DNA of 64,000 nt from Toxorhynchites rutilus septentrionalis (lineage: Eukaryota; Arthropoda; Insecta; Diptera; Culicidae): the NCBI RefSeq assembly GCF_029784135.1, contig NC_073746.1, forward strand, positions 114,884,035-114,948,034, written 5' to 3'. Both the position numbers and the translations under genes were made by a program. The notes under the pieces are model-generated. The model was not told where the DNA came from. It searched no databases and saw only the letters and a program-made list of their open reading frames with translations. This document shows positions 12,101 through 21,639 of this stretch, piece after piece (position 1 is the first letter of the stretch; the number at the start of each line of letters is the position of its first letter).

Positions 12101-12764
12101 TTGAATAAGAAATTGTGATTCAAAGATCCTTGTTTTTTCCCCTCCATGATTCATCACCATTGGTCTGGGGTCTTGGTAATCGGACATCTCTACCAATGAA
12201 AAGAATTCAATGTGGAAATGTGTAGAAATTATAGTGATAGAAACATTTTAAATTGTTTATCCGTATCTGTATGTGAAATCAATAATGTTGGAAATAAGTA
12301 ATATAACTTAATAATAACGTTAATGGAATTTGGGAGAAACTAAACAGCTATACAATAATTTCACGGGAACAATTTGAGAACCAACCGCTACTATTTAAAA
12401 AGCTAACATGTCTATCAATGTCAAGCCATAGAATAGAAAAAAGAAACACATTTAAAATGGAATTTAATAGCAATTCAATTATTTTCCAAATTTGTTATCA
12501 AAAAATGGAGAAATGTCCACGGGGACAACAGGGGGAGGGGTATAGATAATGTCCACGGAAGAGGAGAGGGGTGTCTAAAATCGTGCTTATGTGGTTTCAA
12601 ATTGCGGATAATGCTTCGACATATCATCACACACTCCCGTCTAATGTGATTTCTCTTTTTCCCACAGTGAAAACACCGAATGCCCGGTTACATCCTGTAA
12701 TTGCAAGTGTTACGCCAAAGATCTCCCGGTGCCGCAGTATCCGCGCGATGAAGACCTCTCCTGA
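3123..12764 (+). CDS. Mios: GATOR2 subunit Mios (missing oocyte), 3' part of gene
   Basis: Mios is a structural subunit of GATOR2, the complex that opposes GATOR1 and so permits amino-acid activation of TORC1 at the lysosome. Three exons join cleanly: 3123-3242, 3301-5188 and 12668-12764, about 700 residues in all against about 875 in human MIOS. The missing 175-200 N-terminal residues (first WD repeats) were not found in 1-3122, so those exons probably lie upstream of the window. Splice signals: acceptor TTTCATTTCAG before 3123; 58-bp intron GTATGT..TTACAG (3243-3300); donor AG|GTAAGT at 5189; acceptor TTTTTCCCACAG before 12668. Visible domains are the late WD repeats (NVINLWDLR, THLSWCPTRS), the alpha-solenoid and a C-terminal Cys/His-rich region. 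The reading frame is preserved across both joins and no lesion was seen, so the gene looks functional. Confidence 0.93.
3301..5188 (+). CDS. Mios: Mios main exon (late WD repeats, solenoid, zinc-binding region)
   Basis: This 1,888-bp exon holds most of the visible protein. It starts mid-codon after TTACAG, so the upstream ATG at 3252 is intronic and not a start. WD-type segments come first (YLASYVDNVINLWDLR; NITHLSWCPTRSSVL). A helical segment follows, with the GATOR2-type stretches LCGWMF, LSGFSAERTGLWRKQCG and RVQYWISTYRDLLDIW. Next come Cys clusters CNFCGK, CCPNCRKPLPRCALC and WCQTCRHGGHTEH, matching the zinc-coordinating C-terminal domain of the family. The exon ends in AG before GTAAGT. 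An unspliced read-through would meet TAA at 5190-5192. Confidence 0.95.
5500..5998 (+). pseudogene. ITmD37E-like transposase relic
   Basis: A decayed IS630/Tc1/mariner transposase. Recognisable segments are an HTH part (LGIDHSIVSRVVKSF), a linker (KAPNRTDKQNTVANSRARK) and the first catalytic region, YIVMDDIKADVKQIP. These align with LGIVQSTVSRVLKRY, the linker and CLVMEDETYVKADFRQLPG of the ITmD37E copy at 31726-32721. The middle and the last two catalytic residues are missing. Several stops are present. Confidence 0.7.
6713..6968. mobile_element. hAT-like MITE (GTTCA/GAACTAGTTCA type)
   Basis: Imperfect inverted ends: AGATGAGCAAATCGTTCA at about 6714 and, read from the right, GGTGGGCAAAACAGTTCA ending at about 6966. 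The inside is rich in GAACTAGTTCA and GTTCATGAAC palindromes. The ends resemble hAT terminal repeats with GCAAA cores. No coding frame; the target duplication was not resolved. Confidence 0.45.
7370..7760 (+). pseudogene. Tc1-like transposase relic (N-terminal HTH region)
   Basis: One frame reads LSSDDERAIVRTLPKNPETD followed by IPKLTTK, which matches the second HTH of Tc1 transposases (type SRDDRAIVRLVRKNP). It is followed by a GRPVSADIVRIAAYRNNL-type stretch like the linker. Frames shift and stops occur, and no DDE catalytic region follows. It lies inside the Mios intron. Confidence 0.6.
8280..9001 (+). pseudogene. mariner transposase relic, split by a SINE
   Basis: Before the SINE: RITVREVIEHLNVSIGSCHP and the stretch TNDLGMR, a mariner HTH. 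After it: ITGDESWVYSCAVETKDQSS, with the first catalytic Asp. Then comes a deletion and a C-terminus of mariner type (CFEDWKKRCQKC, VDYFEGDKRDI). The catalytic centre is lost, so this is a non-functional copy. The motifs are of DD34D mariner type; I would not assign a subfamily. Confidence 0.8.
8409..8681 (-). mobile_element. Feilai-type SINE, second copy
   Basis: Same family as 2178-2448, also on the minus strand. A box at plus 8662-8672, B box at plus 8620-8630, and a GAAGAAGAAGAAG-type tail at about 8409. The target duplication ACCAAAATTACTC is present at 8396-8408 and 8682-8694. It cleanly interrupts the mariner relic, so it arrived after that mariner did. Confidence 0.88.
9066..9842 (+). 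mobile_element. Deleted ITmD37E transposon
   Basis: The 777-bp copy has perfect-looking terminal inverted repeats (AAGGGTGTGTCACATCAAAT at the left end) and TA target sites at 9064-9065 and 9843-9844. The 5' half of the transposase gene is deleted; the frame picks up at CLVMDDETYVKADF. A Trp codon has become TAG at 9457-9459 (codon for W in EWYEAN). It cannot encode a functional transposase but has both ends, so it could be moved by an intact copy such as the one at 60012-61309. Confidence 0.93.
10815..11090 (+). pseudogene. mariner relic (N-terminal part)
   Basis: One frame reads IEMQIKSNPQYTIHEIADSL, a mariner-type HTH. A later frame reads DRVSISHSLYKRNENSQF, equivalent to the region just before the first catalytic Asp in mariner transposases (type ISICDSLLKRNE). 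The catalytic part is absent. It is embedded in the element 9863-12597. Confidence 0.55.
11090..12060 (+). pseudogene. LINE reverse transcriptase relic with C-terminal CCHC-like motif
   Basis: Segments: LEKTYNRTWIPLVLDTMTD then GIDDNLLHFVKNLASNRTFE, the pre-catalytic RT region of I/LOA/R1-type LINEs (family type LEKAYDTTW...WGI...FVKNFLTNRTF). The end reads CDLCEIRNSVEQLVCVCLKY, a C-x2-C...C-x-C-type motif typical of the C-terminus of ORF2. Many frameshifts and stops lie between. The YADD region was not identified. It sits inside the TIR element in the Mios intron. Confidence 0.6.
12668..12764 (+). CDS. Mios: Mios terminal exon
   Basis: This short exon completes the protein. It begins after TTTTTCCCACAG, its first base completes a Ser codon with the AG of the previous exon, and it reads ENTECPVTSCNCKC before a short tail ending DEDLS and TGA at 12762-12764. 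The final Cys motif corresponds to AECPVSACTCKC of human MIOS, which fixes the frame and the join. It lies about 7.5 kb from the preceding exon. An automatic gene finder could miss it, because alone it is only 32 codons. Confidence 0.93.
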
Positions 12765-14503
12765 TACCAGCTAGCTACGTTGTTCTGAGAACAGACTTGC
12801 AATTCTCGCCTCCAATAGACGAACAAACACAAGAAATCCGCTGAAAGGCACGGTAAATGGTTACATTTGATTTGTTAGTTAGTTTTTATGTTTTTTCCTG
12901 TACAAATCATGCGTTAGTGTTGAAATTTTGCTTTCCTGCTGCTGTTTTTTTTTCCAATAGATCGTTTTGATACTTTCTTTTCGATGGTTCTCCTCTGTAG
13001 GGTCAAGTCATAATAATAAAAAATGCTATTCTGAGTGATCGTTTGCATTGCTTCCGAAACTTCCCAAACGCTAGGGATGTCAACGAGTTCGAGTTCGAAT
13101 TGGGGCTGAGAGCGGAGAACGGTTGGTTTCTCTTTCTGCGCGTTGCCTTCATGTTGGTTTTTCGGCCACGCCTCTTTTGCTGTATTCTTTTTGTGCTCGT
13201 TGATAGGTCGATAGAAAGGGACAGATGCTTTACTCGTTTGGTGCGGATGGATGAAATGATTATTACCTCTGTTACTACCACCACCATCAACTATGAGCGC
13301 TCAATTAAATATTGTGATGAGGGGCGCACACATGCAATATCCAAATAAAACACACTTTATTGCTGCTTGATCGAAACCGTTTAAACTCGTACACTCGCGC
13401 AATAAGTGTAATAAATTGGCACAACCACAGGCGCGACAGGTAGTGAATAATGAAATGAACGATAGCATGTGGGGGTAAAATAATTGATGTAAATTTATCA
13501 TTTATTACTTTTACAAGTGTTTGTTGTCCTCCGTCTAGTTATATTTGTAATGAGCGCTGCTTTGTGTTATTAAATTGTGTTTCTCCTCTCTCCAAACAAA
13601 CACGATTTCTGTTAGATCAAATCAATTATTTAAATCTGTAATCGTCATTTTTCATCGTTTACATTATTATTCCATAACCCATACCAAGAGGATGCGATCG
13701 CAACCGGGCATTGATGAAACAAAAACTGTGAAAGAGACAGAGGCAAAAGAAGCGTATCGGTTGGCGATTGCTATGGCCTGTTGCTAATTAAATCCGTTTC
13801 CATAACTTATACATATTTATTCACTTGTACACCCTTGGCCCCGGCGCTTGGCTACGACTACTTCGCGAGCGGCATTGGTTTGGTGGGAAGTTAAGTTTGT
13901 GCAGCCCTTTCGGCTAATGGGTGCAATTACGGGCGGTTTCCTTGGTACACATAATCAGTGACGGCCATGATCAATTATTCAGAAACTTGGGGGGAGATGC
14001 TCGGGTCTTAGTTGAGATAGACTTATGAAAACTAACGCAAGGGGTGGTATGACATTTCTAGAGGTTGAGTGATATGTGATATCGTTTTGCTACAGTTTTG
14101 GATTTATTAATAGATTATACGATTCTTGAGAATTGTACATAAATATTGTTCTGAACTTTTTTGGTGTGCAAATTGGCTTCAAGCAGATCGAATGTTCATT
14201 TATGCCCAAAAAACAATAAGCTCCTTCCTACGGTTCGAGGGATGATTTTATGACATAATATTTCATATACATTGAAATGGACAACCATGTCCTAGCATAT
14301 TTAAATCTATCCAGCTTTACTTGCCAACAAAATACAGTGTTTAAGTAAATTGTAGAGTTCTACAAATATAAGTTTAGGTACCAGGATTTCGCCCCGATAT
14401 CTGACTATTTTACATTTCTCCACAGTTTGGATACGCAAGAATCCGGATACGAAAATGTGTGTAGGTTCGTTTTCTTTTCGTGGTTTAGTGTAACAGGTAT
14501 ATC
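12765..14503. other. Mios 3' UTR and unassigned unique-looking sequence
   Basis: Downstream of the Mios stop I recognise no transposon, RNA gene or coding frame. Short frames (for example 95-101 residues near 13003-13348 on both strands) lack any family motif. The stretch 13820-13960 is GC-richer than its surroundings and may be conserved non-coding or UTR sequence, but that is a guess. Confidence 0.4.
13015..13020 (+). promoter_or_regulatory. Candidate polyadenylation signal of Mios
   Basis: AATAAA occurs 251 bp after the Mios stop codon and is the first AATAAA I find after it. No transcript evidence is available; the 3' end could be elsewhere. Confidence 0.4.
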
Positions 14504-14760
14504 TCAGTAGTTATTATGATTATTGTAAGGCTCTTGTTCCATATGGTGCTTTAGAAAAGGCAGTAGTCTCTTCTGTAGGCACTCGTCTTGGTAAATTGGT
14601 TGGTTCGTGGTACCAGAAGTAACGAAAATTTCACTTTTCTGGTCACAACTGCGGATTGCTTTCCAGGTACTCCACTGTATATACAGTGACTCAAACTCGA
14701 ATTCGTACACCACCATGCAGATCTCTTTTCACTACTTTTGAAAGTCAAGAAAAAGTTTTC
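14504..14760 (-). pseudogene. ITmD37E transposase fragment
   Basis: The minus strand reads IQWSTWKAIRSCDQKSEIFV and then DECLQKRLLPFLKHH. These align with MVWQAIRSCGKRSAPFV and ECLQKRLLPLLKQHEGP of the intact copy at 60141-61157. Only the stretch between the first and second catalytic Asp survives, with a frame change near the upstream end. No terminal repeats were seen. Confidence 0.75.
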
Positions 14761-14976
14761 GAAACATGCTATTCAGATAAAATCATAGTGTCACATGAGA
14801 GTGAAAAGGTATGTTATTTGTTTTCCATCTGATAGCTGGTTTTTATTACTCAAAAAATGATTGTATATTAGCGAGTGTATGAAAATTCACTTACACTCAT
14901 ATTCGTACGGTAGTTGAATTTCAATTCAATTTCGAAGATATTGATCAATTTGAGGATTCCATCTCTATATGGTAAG

Positions 14977-16160
14977 CAGTGTTGCCACATTTAAATCTGT
15001 ACCAGAGGGGTTGAAAATCTTTCTCACCTGTACTTTTTTTTACAAAAATCTGTACCATCGAAAATATTTGTTGTAGAAAAAAAACTATTTTATCAGCAAG
15101 AAAAAATACTCATTTACTACAAATACTACATTTACATTTGCAAGTCATTCTTGTGTTTGATCATGCTTATACAACGGCTTTCTGAATCTACACCCAAAAT
15201 TGATTTTTAGCTCATGTTTTGTCATCCCGATTTATGACATTAAATGAGACGTGACATAACAGAAAATGTCATGACTTACAAGCATTTGTATAATATACAT
15301 GGTACAGCAAATATAAGATTAATACGAGCGAGCGAAACAAAAGACAAATAAGCTTTCCGCAGTTTTGCATTCCAGCCAGCCTTGGTTCGATCCTCATTGG
15401 CGTCGCATGGACTTTTTTTTGGCACAATTCCAAATGAAATGAGAAAAGAAAACAGAAAGAGATGTCTGCACGCATACATACAAACCATTTAAAACAGCTC
15501 ATTATTTGCGCATTTGACTCTCCAGCACACTAAATGGCATCATTTCTGCCAAAGATGAAATGTTTTCTGCCAACGCTCGTTTGGGTGTAGATCTTGTATA
15601 TCCCCATCGTAGAACCGTGGAAACACCTCAAACACATTTTTCCTGAATTACCTCGAATTATTCAGTCCTGTTCGGGCTATTGGATATACAGGTATGTATG
15701 TCCCTCAAAAAATACTCAAAATAGTCAGGGATTTTGTCACATGTCTAACTAGCACACAAAATCAGTGAATGACATGTACATTTGACGACTACTAGATCTG
15801 GGCAATCGATTTTTATCAAGCGCATTACGAAATTCGAAACCCCGATCATCACGGTCGCACCGTCCGATGCGAATCCTTTCAGACGATCGTTGTAAGAAAT
15901 TCCGTCCTAATGAAACTGATCAACTATTGCATTGTAAATACTTTTATTATCAGCCGCACCAAGCGATACTGCGGCGTAAAAGTCGACATGTACCTTAATG
16001 TTGCTTTGTTCAAATGTAAGAAATTCCACATGCGAAAAAAATCTGTACTAATCTGTACTTTTTCACGAAAATCTGTACTATTGTACGTTACCATGATCTG
16101 TATCAAAAATAGTGAAAAAACTGTACCTTTCCAGATGAATCTGCACGTTTAGCAACACTG
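14977..16160. mobile_element. hAT-type non-autonomous element with 8-bp target duplication
   Basis: The ends are CAGTGTTGCCACATTTAAAT and, read inward from the right, CAGTGTTGCTAAACGTGC. Directly outside are ATGGTAAG (14969-14976) and ATGGTAAC (16161-16168), an 8-bp duplication with one difference, as expected for hAT transposition. Subterminal CTGTAC repeats occur on both sides. The element contains the nested TIR element at 15191-15587. The region 15600-15980 has broken frames (for example around the residues FETPIITVAPSDANPF) that I do not recognise. Confidence 0.75.
15191..15587 (+). mobile_element. CACCCAAA-TIR repeat with tRNA-like block, copy a
   Basis: Bounded by CACCCAAAATTG on the left and GTTTGGGTG on the right, with TA at 15189-15190 and 15588-15589. 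It shares its whole layout with 37482-38039 and with the interrupted copy 38459-46401. A pol III B-box-like GGTTCGATCC is present at 15384-15393, but the A-box region seen in the other copies is deleted. It is nested in the hAT-type element 14977-16160. Confidence 0.8.
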
Positions 16161-16475
16161 ATGGTAACCCTTGTCCATTGTAGCTGTGTTTAGCTGCTTT
16201 TAGTCTTTATCTACAGGGGGGATATCATCCATTCTCTAAAGTGGCTCACGAATTGCGGACGTTTTTTCGAGTTCCGAAAAAATAAAATAAAGAATATTGT
16301 TACTATCCATTATTTCATTATTTGCTTATTAATTTTTGTTAACAATAGAACAAAAATTGTACGAAAAAATTAAATTCATGATTAGAATATTTACGTTTGA
16401 AGAAAAAAAATGCTGTTTAATAGTTTTTTCACGTTTCCCGATTTTCTAAAATAGTAGAATTTAAAAAACGAGAAG

Positions 16476-18108
16476 TGGGTTATATCTGTGATACAACCGC
16501 AAGGTAGACGTTGGCTCGGTAATCATTTATTTGAAATTGCATCTGAATCAATTCTAAATAAATGAATGAATGAATGAATATTTTGAAAGATTGGTGAAAG
16601 TTTTTCTTGTTAGTGTGCGGTTTTATGAGTATAAGTATAGAATTGTTATTAACATAAAATTCAACTCTTACGAACTTGTTGGTGGTCCCGAAACGAACCG
16701 ATTGAATTTGAGTGGCCTTGTGAAAGCACTTGAAGATGTTTGATACATGATTTATTTTTGTTTTCGTGAGAATAACACGAGTTTTTTCATGATCACTCCA
16801 TGCGCAGAATAGAAACTGAGGGCGCAACTTCACGGTGAAAACGGAATAAAGTCTATATAACCTTGCATATATAACCTATATAACCTTGCATTCATTTAGT
16901 TTTTATCGTGATGTGGGAATTTTTCATGATTGTTCCATGCGAAAGCAGAACACAAACTGATGCTATTGACGAATTTACGTCAGATTTACAACCAGATGGC
17001 GCAGCGAGTAAAATGATGATGTTTTGTTTTTTTAGTCGTTCAAATTTTTTAGAAAAATCAGAATTTATCTTCAAATTTCCCAGTTTCACGTATTCTTTCT
17101 ACGCTAAAAAGGTTAGAAAATCGCAATTTTACAATGTGGTATGTATATTTTGAAAAATGGCTTGGTATAAGTGTTGTAACTTAATTTTTTTTTCAACTAG
17201 ATAAACGATGAGTAGCATGTGTTGCGCTAAAATACTGCAAATCCTTCTTGTATCGACCCTTACATTATCAATGATATAATCGAACTTAATATGATATCGA
17301 TTTCATCACTATTATCCACAGTATTCATAATCTGTATACATTACCAATCTCGAAATTTTCGAAGATTATCAATGATTTTGGTCCAATCGCGTGTTGAAAT
17401 CATCGTAAATATACAAAGCCCTAACTTTCTTACCATATACTGAAAACATTTAACGGTTGAAATGAATTGAATAATCACGACCGAATCTTGCTTTTCAGTG
17501 CGTAGAATAGACAAACATCATCACTTTTGTGGTTCTGAACGCTAATGTAGGTGTCGCATGAGCTGATTCAGCTTTGCGTAAATTCGTCAATTGGATTGCA
17601 TCACGGGAACACCAAGTCGAATGCGTAAATGCGAATATTCCTTCACTCGGACGCATTCACACGCAAACAATTTTTCAGGACTGTTCCATGCGAAAGCAGA
17701 ACAGAAACAGTAAAAGTACTCACGCCTTGCATGTGTCCGCTATGGTTTCCTAAACACTAATGCAAGCGAGCAAAAGAAGTCGCAGCTTGCATGTATTCGC
17801 TATGACGGTTTCTCTAGATTTTGCGTCCGTGTTCGGGAACACATTGCGATCACTAATCATCATCAATGAGCAATGATGATTTCAATAGCTTGCTTTCAAA
17901 GCAATTTTTAAGCTATCGAAACGTTTGACAATCATATAACTCGTTGACATTTTATCTTTCGGATGAAGTGATTATTATACGGCTCCATTCAGCCGGTAAA
18001 GAGGTATTAACGTGCAAAACCTTGCACTCCAGCGTCACTCTCTCGTTTTCGAAACTTTGAACTTATACCCCGGTACAGAATAGAAAGACGTTGTCCTACG
18101 TCAAAATT
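16476..18108 (+). mobile_element. Minisatellite-bearing repeat element, copy 3 (diverged)
   Basis: Begins GTGGGTTATATCTGTGATAC and AACCGCAAGG, and ends with GACGTTGTCCTACGTCAAAA (about 18085-18105), the same termini as 25976-27045. Last-part blocks also match (for example CTCGTTTTCGAAACTTTGAA at about 18041 and 26972). The interior has repeated CATGCGAAAGCAGAACA-type blocks (16930, 17690) and degenerate GCAAGC units instead of a regular array. No coding frame was recognised. Confidence 0.55.
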
Positions 18109-19069
18109 TTTTTATTGGTTCATGTGTTCTCTATGCATATAGATTGTATTCATATCGTGTACGCCAGCTTGAAAAAACACGTTTGATGTTTATTATTATG
18201 ACCGTAATAGATTAGATACCGCCTCACTGTGTAACTTGGTAAATAATGAAATTTTCTAAAAGTCCTTTCTAGGGTATATTTTTGAATGTCTAAACATTTT
18301 GATTTTTTGCAAATTTTTAGACTAGAATACTGCCGCAAATTATATAAGCGTTTGAAAGTTAGTTTTTTAATGGAAGTGATGTCGAAAGATTGTGGTGGAG
18401 TATCAATAACTTTTGACCAATTTTAAAGTAACCGTGTACGAACTTTATGAACCTTGTGTTTAGGGTCATTGTCTTGTTAAAACATGAATCACTGATGCAT
18501 TTTTGCTCTCCGGAAAGTGTTTTCCTAACACGGACTACAAAAGCCGGTACACCACAACGCTTAGGCTAGGTTATTCAAGACTGCATTTGAAGATATTCCT
18601 ATATATCTTCAGCTCACAGAACTTCTACGTACACAGTTTGACAGACGATGGATATCGGTAATAAGGATCTCATAGAAACGGTTCTCAAGATCGAACAGGT
18701 GAGTGACAAACTCCTGCTCCTTGTCCGGAGTAAAAAGTTTTGATTCCAGCTTGGGTGATCATCCACCGGAGAGGTGACCGATGAGCTTTTTTAGCTCACC
18801 TGCCCTACTCAACGTTGGTTATGGCTGTTTTAAGCTGAATTTCAATCCAGCTGTTCCGTTTTGTCGTCAAAACTTAACGAGAGGCATAAATACAAATTTT
18901 ACCTGTCAGTGAAGCACAAACCTGATATCGGTTTGAATGGAGTTCTCTTGAATACTCCTCACTAACATACATATACATTCTTGATATCGTTTTCCTGTTT
19001 TTGACGTAGAACTACGTTTTCTAGCATGGGTGCCAAATAAGAAAACAGATCACGGTTTAATGAAATAAT
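18109..19069. other. Unassigned sequence
   Basis: No family motif was recognised. A TTTTCCTAACACGGACTACA-like block at about 18528 resembles one unit of the minisatellite elements. A TTTTTGACGTAGAACTACGT block at about 18999 resembles their terminus, so a decayed further copy may be present. Confidence 0.3.
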
Positions 19070-19324
19070 TTTTATTTATTTATTTATTTATCACCGTCTC
19101 GAATTGTTTATAATTCCACAGACTGAATCCTTATATTAAATTCTTAATCCTATTTTTAAAGATAGTTTTTGACATGTTACAATCGAACACAGCACAAGCA
19201 CTATTGAATTCACGTAAACTATTCTCTAAGGGGTTATGGAATCCGCAGGAAGTCCTATGGCGATTGATAAACAATAAATCTTGCTCACGTAGTTGTCGGA
19301 ATGGTACATAGAATGATACATTAT

Positions 19325-21610
19325 TTATAAGGATGGACAGTCAAAAATTCCATTTAACAGATCAAACACAAATGTTTTTTGAAGGTTGGCACGCCTAGAA
19401 GCTAACGATTTCAACGCGATCAGTCTGCAGCGGCTCGAGTAGTCGGGGAGATGGTCTGGATCTATCCATGGGAGTTGTCGGAGAGCATATCTAATGAAAC
19501 TACGCTGTACTCTCTCCATTCGAGTAATTTGGGTGCTGTGAGACGGAGACCACGCGCAGGCAGCATACTCCAAAATGCTATGTACTAATGAGCAGTATAG
19601 CGATTTGATTGCGTAAACATCTCTGAAGTTATTGGTGCACCGACGAACAAATCCAAGGGCAGCAAACGCTTTAGCGGTAGTGACACAGGTATGCTCATAG
19701 AACCTCAGTTTGTTATCTAGAACGAATCCAAGGTCGCGAATGGAATCAACACATTCTAGTGTTTCAATCCCGACTGAATAACGAAATTCAATTCGAGATA
19801 TTCATTATTATTCATTATTATTCAGATATCATCGGTTGACATGCGGTATATAAAATGTTATGAACTAGTCTTTCGAATACTTTTGCCACGCAACATAGAA
19901 TGGAAATGCCTCGGTAATTTTCAACGGCGTGATTGGAGTCTGATTTGAAGATCGGACATATTGAAGCTGTTTTCCATTGATGCGTAAAAGTGCTGTGACG
20001 TAGCGACTTATTGAAAATTATTGTCAATGGAATCTCCAGAGACGATTCTTTGAGGAACAGTGGCGGAAGTTTATCAGTTCCAGAACCTTTAGACACGTCC
20101 AATTTACTCAACAATATTTCAAACAGTGGCAAATTCAAATCGAAAACGGGACAATTCCTGAGACTGTCAGGCGAGAATGCTGGTGAAATGGTGCAGTGTA
20201 CCTTTTCGAAATGATCTGCGAACTAAATTTGCTAATCAGCACTATTACCGTTGAAAGTCATCTCGGCTGGGAATCGATTTGAGTGCTTCCGATTACGAAT
20301 AAATGTCCAAAAATAGGAGGGGTGGGCGGTGGGCAATGTAATTCTGAAATGATGCGGTTTGAAGTTTGTGATAATGAGTCTCAATTGTGCGAAGATTGTG
20401 ACGATTTGCATCCGTTCGTTCTTGAAAATTACGCTTACGGGATTTGCGGACAGCGTTATGAAGGTGCTGCAGCTCGGATGTCCACCAAGCGTGCTTGTAG
20501 GAGTGTCTCGTGAATCGTCTACGTGGAACATGCTCATTCAAGACTGCATTCAGAGAGTCATAGAATATACGTACTGTCTCGTCAGTATCCTTACCGAGAA
20601 ACAACGAAGCCCAGTCGATAGCAGATACAGCTTTATTAAGTTTTGCAAAGTTGCAGCGTCGAAAATCAAAGTCGTCGGTTTGAATTGTGTTCCCAGGAGG
20701 TAGCAGGAAGTTGTCGTTTACATCAATGCGAAGAACAAACGGCATGTGGTGACTATCGATTCTAAGTAGGGCAGATGGAGGCACGATTTGTTCAACTACG
20801 CTAGGATCGCTGACGAATGATTGATAAGCTGTTGATTTGAAGGAGACCGGTGGCAACCATCGATTCGACTAGCATAGTTTCTTGTTCAGATGAAGCATTC
20901 GTTGGCAACAATCCGTTAACGTCTTCATCTTTCTGCCATATTAAGCGGGGTAAATTGTAGTCTCCCACGACGACAATCGTGTCGGAATTCAAAGCGCGAT
21001 CGCGAAGCTGTTGAACAGATGAGGAGTGCGTTGAATATGTCGCTGGTTACGAGTTGGGCCGTATGTAAATGCCACAAACATATATTGATGACTTTGGAAG
21101 TATAACAAAGACAACAGCTTTTTCGAGGTTGTCGCTGTCTGCTAGTGATATTGATTTGCAGTTGAGTGTCGTTTTAACCGCCACTAAAACTCCGTCCCCT
21201 CGTTGAAGATTGCTAGTGGCAGAACTGCGGTCGCATCGATATATGACGTAGCTTGAAGTGAACTCTGAGCTGGAGATGTCTGGACGTAGCCATGTTTCCG
21301 TCAGAACAACAATGTCGTAAGCGCAGGAAGAAAGTTTCAAGAACAATTCGTTTGTCTTCGTACGGATACCCCTGACATTTTGGTAATACACCGTTAAGAA
21401 TTGTGAATTCGTAGAGTCGTTAAGAGACCGTGTGCGAGGGTCCTGAAGTTTAGTGCGGCATGCAGTGCGTTGTGGAATGATTATATTTCTGTCGTGATAT
21501 CCTCTTGGCGATCCGAATGTCGACACGTCCAAATTATTAAAACTTTCGACCTCACCGTGGAACGGAGCTGTCAAGTCCTGTCTATCGTCATGACGGATTC
21601 GATTCGTCAT
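19325..21610 (-). pseudogene. LINE ORF2 (endonuclease plus partial reverse transcriptase)
   Basis: Starts MTNRIRHDDR. The APE endonuclease follows: YYQNVRGIRTKTNELF, VVLTETWL (catalytic Glu in TETW) and VVVGDYNLP (GDxN). After frameshifts comes the RT entry region (GSGTDKLPPLFLK, HQWKTASICPIFKSD, ENYRGISIL). At about 19815 the sequence jumps from PMISE straight to the thumb/C-terminal part (SIRDLGFVLDNKLRFYEH, DVYAIKSLYCSLVHSILEY). The segment with the F/YADD catalytic motif is therefore missing and this copy is dead. Confidence 0.85.
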
Positions 21611-21639
21611 TGCTATCGTTGATAGTTGTACTCACATTA

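Larger units (their letters stand above)
9863..12597. mobile_element. GGGGCTGTCCA-TIR element, copy 1 (with nested relics)
   Basis: The left end is AGGGGCTGTCCATATACCAC (9863) with GTCCACG-rich subterminal repeats. The right end (about 12500-12597) carries the matching GTCCACGG, GGGGAGGGGTATAGA and CTAAAAT blocks but is truncated. Copy 2 at 33988-35318 shares both ends and interior blocks (for example the segments around 12300-12420 and 34960-35090). It now contains a mariner relic and a LINE relic. The 79-residue minus-strand frame at 10001-10240 aligns only weakly with copy 2's minus-strand frame. Confidence 0.6.
5189..12667 (+). other. Last intron of Mios, filled by transposon relics
   Basis: The 7,479-bp intron runs from GTAAGT to CCCACAG. 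It contains, in order: a DD37E-like relic, a hAT-like MITE, a Tc1 relic, a mariner relic split by a Feilai SINE, a deleted ITmD37E copy, and a TIR element (9863-12597) that itself holds mariner and LINE relics. About 6.0-6.7 kb and 7.0-7.35 kb show nothing I recognise. The other visible intron of the gene is only 58 bp. Confidence 0.85.
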
